Shown: positions 55,769-64,000 of the stretch, one piece after another | Layout: every line of letters begins with the position of its first letter | Numbering within the stretch: position 1 is the first letter of the stretch | NCBI GenBank assembly: GCA_036495525.1 | Contig: DASXMR010000060.1 | Location: 1 to 64,000 of the forward strand | DNA length: 64,000 nt | Origin: DASXMR01 sp036495525 | GTDB taxonomy: Bacteria > Actinomycetota > Actinomycetes > Streptosporangiales > Streptosporangiaceae | Direction: 5' to 3' | Position numbers and translations under genes: made by a program | The notes under the pieces: generated by a model | Told to the model about the DNA's origin: nothing | What the model saw: the letters and a program-made list of their open reading frames with translations, nothing else | The model's database searches: none

Positions 55769-57289
55769 ATGCCCCATTTCGTTACGTCATCGGGCCGCGC
55801 TCGGTCGAACGGAACCGCCCCGATGGCAGCGGCGCGAGAGAGGTCCTCCTGGACCCGCAAGTATCTGCGCTGCGCGGTCGCAGCCGACTTCTGCTGTGCG
55901 CTCGCCGCCGGGTTGCTGGCGTTTCTGCTGCGGTTCAACTTCAACAGTGAAGAGCACATGGCATATCTGGCAGCCAGCCTCAGCCTGCCCGTGCTGTGGC
56001 TGGCGGCCGTTGCCCTGGCCGGCGGCTACGACGGGCGGTTCATCGGGGTCGGGCCGGACGAGTTCCGGAAGATACTCATTGCAGGAGTAGCGCTGACGGC
56101 CGTCGTGGCGATCGTGGCTTATGCCTCGAAGGTGGGACTCGCCCGCGGTTACGTGGTGATAGCGCTGCCCAGTGCCACGCTGCTCGACCTTGCGGCGAGA
56201 TTCGGGCTGCGAAAACGCCTGCACAGGAGCCGCAGCAAGGGTAGCTGCATGCGCCGTGTCGTGCTGGCCGGCCACGCCGCGGAAATCGCCGACATGGCCG
56301 CCGTGCTGCGCAGGCAGACCTACCACGGCCTGCTAGTAGTAGCCGCGTGCTCGGCTGACTCGGCTCCCGGCGGCAAGATCGACGGAATCCCCGTGCCGGG
56401 CGGCGGACTGGGCAGCGTCGCCGGAGTGGTGGCGCAGTATGACGCCGACACGGTTGCTGTCCTGGCCTGTCCGGAGATGAGCGGAGTGAGGCTTCGCGAC
56501 CTGGCCTGGGAGCTGGAAAAGTCCGGCACCGACCTGCATGTCGCTTCGGCGCTGCTGGACGTCGCCGGCCCGCGGACGACGATCCGACCGGTCGCCGGGC
56601 TGCCGCTGCTGCATCTGGACCACCCCGAGTTCACCGGGATTCGGCCGGCCATGAAGACAACCCTGGACAAGGTCGTAGCGATCATCGCGCTGCTGTTCAG
56701 CGCGCCTGCGTTCGCCCTTGTCAGCTTGCTCATCACGCTGACCGACGGGGGACCGGCGATGTTCCGCCAGACCAGGGTGGGCAGGAACGGCATTGCCTTC
56801 ACGGTCTACAAGTTCCGCACCATGGTGCCGGAAGCCGAGACTCAGAAGGCGCAGCTCACCACCAGCAACGAGCACGACGGCCCGCTCTTCAAGATCCGCG
56901 ATGACCCGAGAGTGACCGCGGTAGGGGCATGGCTGCGCCGCTGGTCTGTCGATGAGCTGCCGCAGTTGCTGAACGTGCTTCGCGGCGAGATGTCGCTGAT
57001 CGGCCCCCGGCCGGCGCTGCCTGAGGAAGCCGCGAGGTACCGCGACTACGTGCGGCGCAGGCTGGCAGTCAAGCCGGGTCTCACCGGCTTGTGGCAGGTC
57101 AGCGGCAGATCGGAATTGTCCTGGGACGAATCGGTCCGACTTGACCTGCGTTACGTCGAGAACTGGTCATTCGGGCTGGACCTGCAGATCCTCTGGAAAA
57201 CCTGGACCGCCGTGACCGGGCACAAGGGAGCCTACTTAGCTCTCGGCAGCCGTCTGATCGAATCTCCGGCAGCAATGCGCCGGGGGTGA
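55769..57289 (+). CDS. Polyprenyl-phosphate sugar transferase (WbaP/ExoY type)
   Basis: Initiating enzyme of polysaccharide synthesis; it moves a sugar-1-phosphate from a nucleotide sugar to undecaprenyl phosphate in the membrane. The 506 residues have four to five N-terminal TM helices and a nucleotide-binding-like middle domain (RRVVLAGHAAEIADMAAVL). The C-terminal bacterial sugar transferase domain holds a TM helix, VGRNGIAFTVYKFRTM, DELPQLLNVLRGEMSLIGPRP (from residue 395), and KPGLTGLWQVSGRS. ATG 55769 has a strong GGGGAGGGGGG just upstream. A start at 55691 is in frame but weaker. First gene of the polysaccharide cluster. Confidence 0.92.
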   Translation: MPHFVTSSGRARSNGTAPMAAARERSSWTRKYLRCAVAADFCCALAAGLLAFLLRFNFNSEEHMAYLAASLSLPVLWLAAVALAGGYDGRFIGVGPDEFRKILIAGVALTAVVAIVAYASKVGLARGYVVIALPSATLLDLAARFGLRKRLHRSRSKGSCMRRVVLAGHAAEIADMAAVLRRQTYHGLLVVAACSADSAPGGKIDGIPVPGGGLGSVAGVVAQYDADTVAVLACPEMSGVRLRDLAWELEKSGTDLHVASALLDVAGPRTTIRPVAGLPLLHLDHPEFTGIRPAMKTTLDKVVAIIALLFSAPAFALVSLLITLTDGGPAMFRQTRVGRNGIAFTVYKFRTMVPEAETQKAQLTTSNEHDGPLFKIRDDPRVTAVGAWLRRWSVDELPQLLNVLRGEMSLIGPRPALPEEAARYRDYVRRRLAVKPGLTGLWQVSGRSELSWDESVRLDLRYVENWSFGLDLQILWKTWTAVTGHKGAYLALGSRLIESPAAMRRG

Positions 57290-57349
57290 GGGCAGCAGTC
57301 AGCGGCGGTGCCGCAGGCTTGCTCTCGCCCACGGGGCGGGGTGTTGGCC

Positions 57350-58867
57350 ATGAACTCAGTCAAGCAATCCACCAGCGGCCGCCAGGCACGCAGCCAGGCG
57401 GTCAAGCCGTGCCGAATCCTGATCGTCTCCCAGGTCACGGAGGGGGGCGTAGCAGCGTGCCTGCGAGACCTGGTCGAAGTTGCCGTCAGCGCCGGCTACG
57501 ACGTCACGCTCGGCTGCCCGTCCGCTGGCGACCTGGCCGCCTGGGCCGTGCAGCGCGGAGGGAGGTGGGCGCCGCTGGAGATGCGCCGCTCGCCGCACCC
57601 CAACGATGTCATGGCCATGGCCCGGATACGGCGGCTGGCCAGGTCGAGCGACCTGGTTCACCTGCACTCGTCGAAGGCCGGCGCGGTTGGAAGGCTCGCC
57701 CTGGCCAGCCTAGGGCGGCCGCGGCCGCCGAGCGTCTTCACGCCGCACGCCTGGTCCTGGATGGTCGGGGGGCGGCTAGCTCCCGCATACCGGCTCTTCG
57801 AGCGGGTCATGCTCCCGGTGACGTCGGCCGTCGTGGCCGTTTCCGAAGAGGAGAGGGCAGACGCTGTGGCCGCTCTCGGCCCGCGCGCTGCCCGGATCGA
57901 GGTCAACTTCAACGGCGTCGACATCGGCAGGTTCTGTCCGCAAGGGCCGGTCACCGGGCGGTCAGCGGAGCCGCTCCTGGTGTGCGTGGGTCGCCTCTGC
58001 CGCCAGCGCGCTCCGGATGTGGCGGTCGCGGCGCTGGCTCAGATGCGGACGCCCGGCGCGCGCCTCCGGCTGGTGGGGGACGGTGAGGACAGGCGTGCCC
58101 TGGAGGCTCAGATCGCCGCCCTCGGCCTGACCGGGCGAGTTGAGCTGGTGGGGCACCGGCCCGATCCCGCGCCAGACCTGCGCGCAGCGGACGTAGTGGT
58201 GATTCCCTCGCGTTACGACGGGATGGCCCTGGTCTTGCTTGAGGCGATGGCCTGCGGAACGGCCATCACGGCCACCAGAGTGGCCGGCAGCTCCGTGCTG
58301 GAAGGCGCCGGTCAGCTCGTGCCGGCCGAAGATCCGGCGAGCCTGGCCCGTGCCGCTGATGCGCTGCTCGCCGATCCCGGCTGGCGGCGGCGACTCAGGC
58401 GGGCTGCCCGGAGCACGGCAGTAGAGAAGTGCCGGCTCCAGCTGTCCCTCGACGGGACGCTCAGGCTCTGGCAGCGGCTCGGCGCACGGCCGGGGTTACG
58501 ATCGAGCCTGAGGGGGCCGCCGGCGGGTACGCCTTGGCGGGCAAGGGGGGATATTGAGCGCGAGCGAGTCTCGCCCCGCGATGACACCACGACGCGCAGT
58601 CAGGATCCTCTGGCGTCGCAAGCTGGTCTGCCTCATCGTCTTTGCCCTGGTCGCGGTGACCGGCACGGGGGTGCTTCTCAGCAGGCACAAGGTCTACCAG
58701 TCGACGTCGTCGGTGGCACTGCTCCCGGTCTCGAGCAACTCGAGCGTGCTGCCGAACTACCCCAACCTGATCGCGAGCCTTATCCCTACCTACGTTCAGC
58801 TGGTATCAAGTCCGCTGCTGCTCAGGGAAGTGGCCACCAGGCTGCCCTTCAGTACAACCCCCGCTGA
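57350..58867 (+). CDS. GT4-family glycosyltransferase, probably frameshifted at the 3' end
   Basis: GT-B fold glycosyltransferase acting at the membrane on lipid-linked sugars. N-terminal domain ILIVSQVTEGGVAACLRDLVE; HLHSSKAGAVGRLAL; C-terminal domain with VCVGRLCRQRAPDVAVAAL, VVIPSRYDGMALVLLEAMACG and the family Glu pair. After about residue 400 the family sequence ends, and the frame runs 314 bases into the next gene, giving a junk-like tail. A TGA at 58555–58557 in the −1 frame, just after a run of six Gs (58545–58550), would give a 402-residue protein and a TTGA overlap with the next gene, so an indel or slippage is likely. ATG 57350 was chosen; GTG 57308 is also in frame. Confidence 0.85.
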   Translation: MNSVKQSTSGRQARSQAVKPCRILIVSQVTEGGVAACLRDLVEVAVSAGYDVTLGCPSAGDLAAWAVQRGGRWAPLEMRRSPHPNDVMAMARIRRLARSSDLVHLHSSKAGAVGRLALASLGRPRPPSVFTPHAWSWMVGGRLAPAYRLFERVMLPVTSAVVAVSEEERADAVAALGPRAARIEVNFNGVDIGRFCPQGPVTGRSAEPLLVCVGRLCRQRAPDVAVAALAQMRTPGARLRLVGDGEDRRALEAQIAALGLTGRVELVGHRPDPAPDLRAADVVVIPSRYDGMALVLLEAMACGTAITATRVAGSSVLEGAGQLVPAEDPASLARAADALLADPGWRRRLRRAARSTAVEKCRLQLSLDGTLRLWQRLGARPGLRSSLRGPPAGTPWRARGDIERERVSPRDDTTTRSQDPLASQAGLPHRLCPGRGDRHGGASQQAQGLPVDVVGGTAPGLEQLERAAELPQPDREPYPYLRSAGIKSAAAQGSGHQAALQYNPR

Positions 58868-59963
58868 ACTCGCCAATGACGTGCACGCCGAGTCGCTTTC
58901 CAGCGCGGCCGTCATCTCGATCGTGGCCCAGCGGCCGAACCCGGTGCAGGCACGAGAGCTCGCCGCCGCTACCACAGCCGCGTTCCTGAGCTCAGTCAAG
59001 GGCAACGGGGTGGTGATTCCGAAAATCTACGCCCAGCCCACGACGCCGAAGAGCCCGGCGATGGCGAATCGCAAGATCGTGCTGGCCTCGATACTGGCCC
59101 TGGCCATCATCGTCGGGCTCGCGGCCGGCCTCGCCTGGGACCGGCTCTTCGGCAGCGGCGACGACGACCAGCAGTCCGGGTTCGATCAGGCGGGCCGGCC
59201 GCCGGTGCTCGGCACGCTGCCCTGGCCGGGCGGGCAGGCCGGGGACGCAGGCGGAGCCATCGGATTCGGCAGCCCCGGCAGCGGCGACAGCCGCTGGGCG
59301 CTCGATGACTGGCGCGCGCTGCGCGCCGGATTCATGCGGCGCACCGCCCACCTGATGCGCTCTGTCACGGTGACGAGCCTCACCCCCGGAGCGGGCGCGA
59401 CAGCTGTAGCTGCTCACCTGGCCGCGTCGCTAGCTGAGGTCGGCCTGGCGGTGGCGCTGGTGGACGCCGATGTACGGCATCCGGCGCTGGACGGTTTCTT
59501 CGGTCTGGAGAACGAGCGGGGGCTCACGTCGACCGTGCTTAGTGGTGCTGATCCCGCCACGCTGCTGCACCCCGCGCCCACGGCACCAGGCCTGCACGTG
59601 GTCCCGGCTGGTCCTCCGCTGCCCTCACCGCGGATCGAAGCCGACATGTACCGGCAGCAGCTGCCGCGGTTTACCTCGCTGGTGGACATGGTCATCGTGG
59701 ACGCTCCCGCGCTCGGGGGAGAATCCGACGCGGTCGCCATCGCCAGTGCCACCGAAGGCGTGGTGCTCGTCATCCCATCCGAGGCCGACCAGCTTGAGCA
59801 TCTCGAGGCCGCGCGACGCGTGCTGACCCGGTCGGGCGCGCTGCTCGTCGGCATGGTTCTCACTGGCAGGGGCGCGGCCCCCGGCGGTAGTGGCACAGCA
59901 GGGGATATCAGCCAGCAGGCGGCGTACGGATCGGCGCGGACGGCGCGCTCTCAGGCCCAGTGA
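58554..59963 (+). CDS. Wzz/BY-kinase-like chain-length protein with degenerate P-loop
   Basis: 469 residues. Two TM helices (LVCLIVFALVAVTGTGVLL, about residues 23–41, and ILALAIIVGLAAGLAW) flank a periplasmic-type Wzz domain of about 130 residues. A cytoplasmic BY-kinase/ParA-like domain follows. Walker A' (LVDADVRHP) and Walker B (MVIVDAPAL) are present. In the P-loop the essential Lys is Ala (TPGAGATA, 277–284, A282), and no C-terminal tyrosine cluster is seen, so ATP hydrolysis and autophosphorylation are doubtful. It probably controls polymer length as a scaffold. The start is TTG 58554 behind AAGGGGGG; ATG 58581 is an alternative. It ends 13 bases into the converging gene. Confidence 0.85.
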   Translation: MSASESRPAMTPRRAVRILWRRKLVCLIVFALVAVTGTGVLLSRHKVYQSTSSVALLPVSSNSSVLPNYPNLIASLIPTYVQLVSSPLLLREVATRLPFSTTPAELANDVHAESLSSAAVISIVAQRPNPVQARELAAATTAAFLSSVKGNGVVIPKIYAQPTTPKSPAMANRKIVLASILALAIIVGLAAGLAWDRLFGSGDDDQQSGFDQAGRPPVLGTLPWPGGQAGDAGGAIGFGSPGSGDSRWALDDWRALRAGFMRRTAHLMRSVTVTSLTPGAGATAVAAHLAASLAEVGLAVALVDADVRHPALDGFFGLENERGLTSTVLSGADPATLLHPAPTAPGLHVVPAGPPLPSPRIEADMYRQQLPRFTSLVDMVIVDAPALGGESDAVAIASATEGVVLVIPSEADQLEHLEAARRVLTRSGALLVGMVLTGRGAAPGGSGTAGDISQQAAYGSARTARSQAQ

Positions 59964-61048
59964 GCCTGCGCAGTACACGCCGCCCGGTACGCGGCCCGGT
60001 ACTGCCGGAGCATGCGCTGCGGCGCCCAGCCGGGAGCGGCGGAGAGAGCGCCGTCTCGCAGGCGCGCCACCAGGTCGCGGTCGCTCAGGATACGCCCGAC
60101 GGCCCGGCTAACGGCCACCTCGTCACCCTGCGGTACAAGCAGGGCCGCGGCCGGAGGCACCAGTTCGGCCAGGCCGCTGACCTCAGTAGCCACTACCGGA
60201 GTGCCAAGCGAAAGGGCCTCAAGCATGGTCAGGGGCATTCCCTCCCAGCGGGAGGTAGAGACGACGCACGAAGCCAGTCCGAGCAGCGCCGCTACGTCGT
60301 CGACGACGCCAACGAACCGGACCAGGCCGCCCGAGCTGCGGGCGAGCTCCGTGAGGTCGTAACGCAAGGGACCGTCTCCGGCCACGGCATACTGCGGTCC
60401 CGGCAGGAGGCGGGCAGCCGCGATGAACGTAGGCCAGTCCTTCTGCTCAGCCAGGCGGCCGATGCCCAGGACGAGCGGCGCCGAGCCGAGGCCCAGGGCG
60501 GCTCGCAGGTCCGCCTGGCGCTGCTGGCCGGCCGGAAGAAGAGCCGCGCCGTTGGTGATGGTGTCGATCCGGCCCGCCGGGAATCCGGATTCCCGCAGTG
60601 ACTGCGCGACGGCGGGGGCGCACGCGATGACGCGCCGTGCCGCGTGGCGCAAGATCCGGCTGGCCGCGTCGTAGTCGTCCGGCGCCAGCCCGTGCAGGGT
60701 GGGCATGAGCGCAACCCGGCGCCGCGATAGCGCTATGGCCAGCCTGGCGAGAAGCGTCGCGCGGACATTGTGGGAATGCACGACATGCGGCCGCACCCGC
60801 CTGATGCACAGCGCGAGCCGGCTGACTGCCACGCCCGCGGTCGCCACCGACCCTGCCGAGGTTCGGCGGGAGGTGGCCGGCAACATGACACACGTGCCGC
60901 CCGCCCTGGTTACCTCGGCTGACCATGCGCCGGGCGCGGCGGCTACGTGCACGGTGTCCCCGCTGGCGACCGCGTCGGCGGTCAGCTGAAGGACCAGTTT
61001 CTCCATGCCGCCGGGCGCCAGCGCTGGCAGCACGTGCAGGATCCTCAT
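59951..61048 (-). CDS. GT4-family glycosyltransferase
   Basis: 365 residues. N-terminal MRILHVLPALAPGGMEKLVLQL is typical of group 1 transferases. HSHNVRATLLARLAI, GIGRLAEQKDWPTFIAAARLL and TSRWEGMPLTMLEALSLGTPVVAT follow, with the Glu pair of the GT4 family. ATG at 61048 overlaps the upstream stop as ATGA; the frame is open further but that lies in the upstream gene. Its 3' end overlaps the converging wzz-like gene by 13 bases. Donor and acceptor are unknown. Confidence 0.92.
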   Translation of the reverse strand: MRILHVLPALAPGGMEKLVLQLTADAVASGDTVHVAAAPGAWSAEVTRAGGTCVMLPATSRRTSAGSVATAGVAVSRLALCIRRVRPHVVHSHNVRATLLARLAIALSRRRVALMPTLHGLAPDDYDAASRILRHAARRVIACAPAVAQSLRESGFPAGRIDTITNGAALLPAGQQRQADLRAALGLGSAPLVLGIGRLAEQKDWPTFIAAARLLPGPQYAVAGDGPLRYDLTELARSSGGLVRFVGVVDDVAALLGLASCVVSTSRWEGMPLTMLEALSLGTPVVATEVSGLAELVPPAAALLVPQGDEVAVSRAVGRILSDRDLVARLRDGALSAAPGWAPQRMLRQYRAAYRAACTAQAHWA

Positions 61049-62157
61049 CGGCGTTGCTGGCGTGCGAGGACATCCGCCCACAGCCGAAGGTGCTCGTCGG
61101 CGCACCGCGGCAGGGAGAACTGCTGTGCCGCGCGGCTGCGTGCCGCGGCGGCCAGCCTTATCCCCAGCTCAGGCTGACTGATCAGCTGGAGCATGGCGGC
61201 GCGCAGTTCGCCGATGCTGCCAGGAGTTATCAGCAGGCCGCTGCCTCCCCCGAGAGCCTCGGACACGCCGCCCACGTCGGCCGCGATGCACGGCAACCCG
61301 GCCGCCATCGCCTGCAGGAGCGCGAGCGGCAGGTTCTCGTTCAGCGACGGCAGGACGAAGGCGTCAGCGCGGGCGAGTTCCGGGCCGACATCGGCTCGGT
61401 AGCCGGTGAACTCCACCTGGTCCGCCACGCCGGCCCGGCGCGCGATCTCCTGGCACCGGCCGCGGTCCTGGCCGTCACCGATCATGATCAGCCGTACGCC
61501 GGGACGGCTCAGGGCTAGCGGCGCGAACGCCTCGACCAGCAGCGGCGTGGCCTTGCTCGGCGCGAATCCGCCGGCCGTGGCGAAGATCAGGACTTCGCGG
61601 CGAGCTAGCGGACGGCGCGGGATAGCGACGCCATTGGTGAGGACCCTGACCTGACCAGGCGGCACCCGCAGCTCCGTGCGCAGGAAGGCGGCGATGGCGT
61701 TGGACGGAGCGATAGTGCAGGTCACTCGCCGGGCTATGACAGCGTCGGCGACCATCCGGCTGCTTCCGGCGAGGCCCGGGCTACGGCCGTGCAGCGGCCC
61801 GCCCTGCACCCATCGGCCGGCGGCGACATCAGGAACACCGTGGAAGGTCAAGACGACCGGCGTCTGGCCGGCCATCAGCGAGGCCACCAGGCCAGCCCGG
61901 CGGTCCTGGGCGTGGATGATGTCCGGAGCCAGCCCCCGGATCAGCCGGCCAGCTGCCGCGACACCGCTCAGGTCCGTCTTAGACCGGACGTGCAACGGCC
62001 GCAGCAGGCTCCATGGCCGCCCGCCGAGTGACGCCGGCGCTGGCCCGACCACGGTGAGGTCAGGGCCACCCGGCCGGCCAGACAGTTCCCTGGCGACGCT
62101 GACCGTCAGATCGACCGGCCCGCCCAGATCCTGGGTCAGCAGCAGCACGACCCTCAC
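61045..62157 (-). CDS. GT4-family glycosyltransferase
   Basis: 370 residues. LLLTQDLGGPVDLTVSVAREL at the N-terminus; HAQDRRAGLVASLMAGQTPVVLTFHG; FATAGGFAPSKATPLLVEAF; PSLNENLPLALLQAMAAGLPCIA in the nucleotide-sugar domain. GTG at 62157 overlaps the deacetylase stop as GTGA. The longer open frame upstream is inside the deacetylase gene. Second gene in a tightly coupled minus-strand operon. Confidence 0.92.
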   Translation of the reverse strand: MRVVLLLTQDLGGPVDLTVSVARELSGRPGGPDLTVVGPAPASLGGRPWSLLRPLHVRSKTDLSGVAAAGRLIRGLAPDIIHAQDRRAGLVASLMAGQTPVVLTFHGVPDVAAGRWVQGGPLHGRSPGLAGSSRMVADAVIARRVTCTIAPSNAIAAFLRTELRVPPGQVRVLTNGVAIPRRPLARREVLIFATAGGFAPSKATPLLVEAFAPLALSRPGVRLIMIGDGQDRGRCQEIARRAGVADQVEFTGYRADVGPELARADAFVLPSLNENLPLALLQAMAAGLPCIAADVGGVSEALGGGSGLLITPGSIGELRAAMLQLISQPELGIRLAAAARSRAAQQFSLPRCADEHLRLWADVLARQQRR

Positions 62158-62918
62158 CGCCGGCGGCCCGCCCGCTTGATCGCGTCGAGCGGCCCGAGCG
62201 CGTTCAGGCCGCCGGCGATCGCCGCTCGCCAGGTGGCGTCGCTGAAGTCCTCGGCGAAGCTGCGCGGAATCCGCAGCGCCGCGGAGGACGGCCGCCACCA
62301 GCCAGAGTCGGACGTCACGGCGGAAGTGAAGCCAGCCGACCTGACCGCCTGCTCGACGCGGCGGTCCAGCAGGCCAGCCGGGTACGCGAACGACGTCACG
62401 GGCCCGCCGATGAGATCCTCGAGGTCGTCTTTGCTGCCCTGAACCTCGCCTTCAAGCTCACCAGTTCCGCAGGCACGCAGATCGCAGTGGGTGCGGCTGT
62501 GCGCGCCGATCGTGATGCCGCTGGCTGCCATCTCCAGCAACTGGCCCTTGGTCATGTAGCCGGGCCTGCCGAGCAGGCGGCTTGGCGCGTACAGCGTGGC
62601 AGGAAGCTGATGGTCAGTGAGCGGGCCGAGCGCGTAGGCGTGGTTGTCGGCCCACGCGTCATCGAACGTCAGCACTACCGCGCGGGAACGCCGCCGCCCG
62701 CTGGTCAGCACCGACCCGGCCGCTTCGAGGCGCAGGACCGGAAAGTGCTGCCGGTGCTCGGTCAGGATCTGCATCTGGCGGGCAAAGACAGCCGGCGGAA
62801 CGGCGAGCTTTCCGCCTTCGGTGTCGAGCCGGTGCCAGCCGAGCACGGCCACGGCGGGACCGAGCGGCAGCGGCCACCCGGCCCGCAGCCGCACGGCGAG
62901 CTCTACTTCCTTCCTCAC
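62154..62918 (-). CDS. Polysaccharide deacetylase (NodB-like)
   Basis: 254 residues, carbohydrate esterase 4 type. Motif 1 TFDD with D86 and D87; motif 2 HSRTH with H140 and H144 for the metal; then SFAYPAG (motif 3). It would remove N-acetyl groups from a polymer or lipid-linked sugar. No signal peptide is visible with the GTG 62918 start, so it may act inside the cell, or the true start may differ. GTG 62918 was chosen for the GTGA overlap with the upstream gene. The long upstream frame has an Arg/Ala-rich composition and is not coding. Confidence 0.88.
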   Translation of the reverse strand: MRKEVELAVRLRAGWPLPLGPAVAVLGWHRLDTEGGKLAVPPAVFARQMQILTEHRQHFPVLRLEAAGSVLTSGRRRSRAVVLTFDDAWADNHAYALGPLTDHQLPATLYAPSRLLGRPGYMTKGQLLEMAASGITIGAHSRTHCDLRACGTGELEGEVQGSKDDLEDLIGGPVTSFAYPAGLLDRRVEQAVRSAGFTSAVTSDSGWWRPSSAALRIPRSFAEDFSDATWRAAIAGGLNALGPLDAIKRAGRRR

Positions 62919-64000
62919 CGCTGGCCGCCCGGCACCAGCGACCGCGCCTCCGGCGAGCTCGCACCTGCGGGGCGCTGCCGCGGCGTGCGCTCCTGCGCAC
63001 CGCGAGCCAGGCTCGCGGCCACGGCGGGCAGGAACCACAAGGGCGGGTAGTACTGCTCTGCGAGAAAGAGCGCGCCGACGGCCGCCACCACGAACCCGGC
63101 CGCCAGGGCGGCCTGCAGCTGGTCCGTGCGTTTGTCGCCGGGGAAACGGCGGCGCAGATCAGACCAGGACAAAGCGAGGTAACCGAGGAAGAACGCCAAT
63201 CCGGGGGCACCCTGCTCGGCGAGGATGACCAGGTACGCCTCCTCGCCGCTGATGGTCAGGATGTTCGACGGGAACGGAAGGCTCTGACCTGCGGAAGGCG
63301 CGAACTGGTAATACCGGTAGACGAAGTTGCCCGGGCCAACGCCGGTGATCGGATCGCGCTCGAATTCTCGCAGCTCAACCTTGTAGTAGCCGAGGCGTAC
63401 GTCAATGTTGCGCTGCGCCACGTAGGACTTCTGCCCGAGCGCCGTCTGGATAAGCTGCGGCGACGCCAGCACGACAACCCCGGCCACCACGCCCAGGCAG
63501 GCCAGCACCGTGACCAGCCAGCGCAGGCGCAGGCGGCCGGCCACGACAGCCCAGACGCTGGCGACGGCCAGCCCCACCAGCGCGCTCCTGGAGAACGTCA
63601 CCAGGGTGCAGGTCAGGATCAGGGCCAGGGCCACGGCCCACGTCGCCCTGGCCCACCGGGAGGCCGCCCAGCGCAGCTGGTAAATCGCGAGCGGGACCGT
63701 GCTAGAGAGCAGGAAGCCGAAGTCGTTGGGGTCCTGGATCGGGCCAGACGCCCGGGGGAGGTGCTGCCCGAAGAAGGCGACAAGGCCGACGAAACTGGCC
63801 ACGGCTGCCGCCGCGACCGCGACACTCACCAGGACATCGGCCTTCCGCCGGTCCCCCCTGACCGTCTGAATCACCAGGAAGAAGAGAGTGGCGAAGGTCA
63901 GGTACCTGAGTGAGGTAACCAGCGCCGCCTTGTCGCTGCGCGCGGCGAAGATCGATATCCCGGTCCACAGCAGGAAGGCGCCGATGAGCCACAGCTGGCG
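62915..64000 (-). CDS. O-antigen ligase/polymerase-like membrane protein (5' end outside window)
   Basis: The frame is open to the right edge, so the N-terminus is missing; 361 residues are visible with about eight TM helices. The Wzy_C/RfaL-type features are SRSALVGLAVASVW followed by a large external loop with GVGPGNFVYRYYQF and the Arg/Tyr-rich stretch RNIDVRLGYYKVELREFE. Such proteins join or polymerise lipid-linked glycans on the outer face of the membrane. A GTG at 63874 is not a likely start, because hydrophobic coding sequence (FATLFFL, LWLIGAFLLW) continues upstream without a stop. First visible gene of the minus-strand operon. Confidence 0.85.
   Translation of the reverse strand, partial: RQLWLIGAFLLWTGISIFAARSDKAALVTSLRYLTFATLFFLVIQTVRGDRRKADVLVSVAVAAAAVASFVGLVAFFGQHLPRASGPIQDPNDFGFLLSSTVPLAIYQLRWAASRWARATWAVALALILTCTLVTFSRSALVGLAVASVWAVVAGRLRLRWLVTVLACLGVVAGVVVLASPQLIQTALGQKSYVAQRNIDVRLGYYKVELREFERDPITGVGPGNFVYRYYQFAPSAGQSLPFPSNILTISGEEAYLVILAEQGAPGLAFFLGYLALSWSDLRRRFPGDKRTDQLQAALAAGFVVAAVGALFLAEQYYPPLWFLPAVAASLARGAQERTPRQRPAGASSPEARSLVPGGQR

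Overview
The window is high-G+C DNA from an actinomycete (Actinomycetota). The evidence is G/C-dominated third codon positions, the order tRNA-Trp–secE–nusG–rplKA–rplJL–rpoBC–rpsLG–fusA–tuf–S10/spc/alpha, a TTG-started rpoB, zinc-finger forms of S14, S4 and L36, a DUF1707 gene behind map, and a Tad pilus locus with a LysM–BTAD protein. The order or genus cannot be fixed from the sequence alone. No rRNA, CRISPR array, insertion sequence or phage gene is seen.

Layout. (1) 1–8215 is a plus-strand Tad (tight adherence) locus: the end of an unidentified gene, the TadA ATPase, TadB and TadC platform proteins, an Flp-type prepilin, two TadE-like pseudopilins, a TadG-like protein, and a large membrane-bound LysM/BTAD protein. 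Most neighbours overlap by 1–8 bases, so this looks like one operon. (2) 8350–9561 (minus) is an aspartate-type aminotransferase. (3) 9786–53088 is a nearly continuous information-processing block: tRNA-Trp, secE, nusG, rplKA, rplJL, rpoBC, rpsLG, fusA, tuf, the S10, spc and alpha clusters with secY, adk, map and infA, then truA, rplM, rpsI and glmM. Two large low-complexity single-pass membrane proteins of unknown function interrupt it: one between rpoC and rpsL (22543–24597), one on the minus strand between truA and rplM (48495–50234). (4) 53195–64000 is a surface-polysaccharide region: a JmjC/cupin-like protein, a glycoside-hydrolase-like lipoprotein, a polyprenyl-phosphate sugar transferase, a GT4 glycosyltransferase with a probable frameshift, a Wzz/BY-kinase-like protein with a broken P-loop, and a converging minus-strand operon of two more GT4 enzymes, a polysaccharide deacetylase and an O-antigen-ligase-like membrane protein that runs off the right edge.

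Regulation readable from the sequence. Promoters of the form TTGACC–N17/18–TANNNT precede rpoB, rpsL and rplM. Related candidates precede tRNA-Trp, rplJ, secY and infA. Strong GC hairpins, mostly without T-tracts, close rplA, rplL, rpoC, tuf and rplQ. The rplJ leader contains an attenuator-like hairpin with a possible competing pairing, and the rpsL leader carries two mutually exclusive hairpins just before the start codon.

Most interesting items: the tyrosine/serine repeat membrane protein at 22543–24597; in-frame 15-bp minisatellites in nusG, rplD and rpsC; the rpsL and rplJ leaders; the frameshifted glycosyltransferase and the adjacent P-loop-deficient kinase-like protein; and the His-rich LysM–BTAD protein of the Tad locus.
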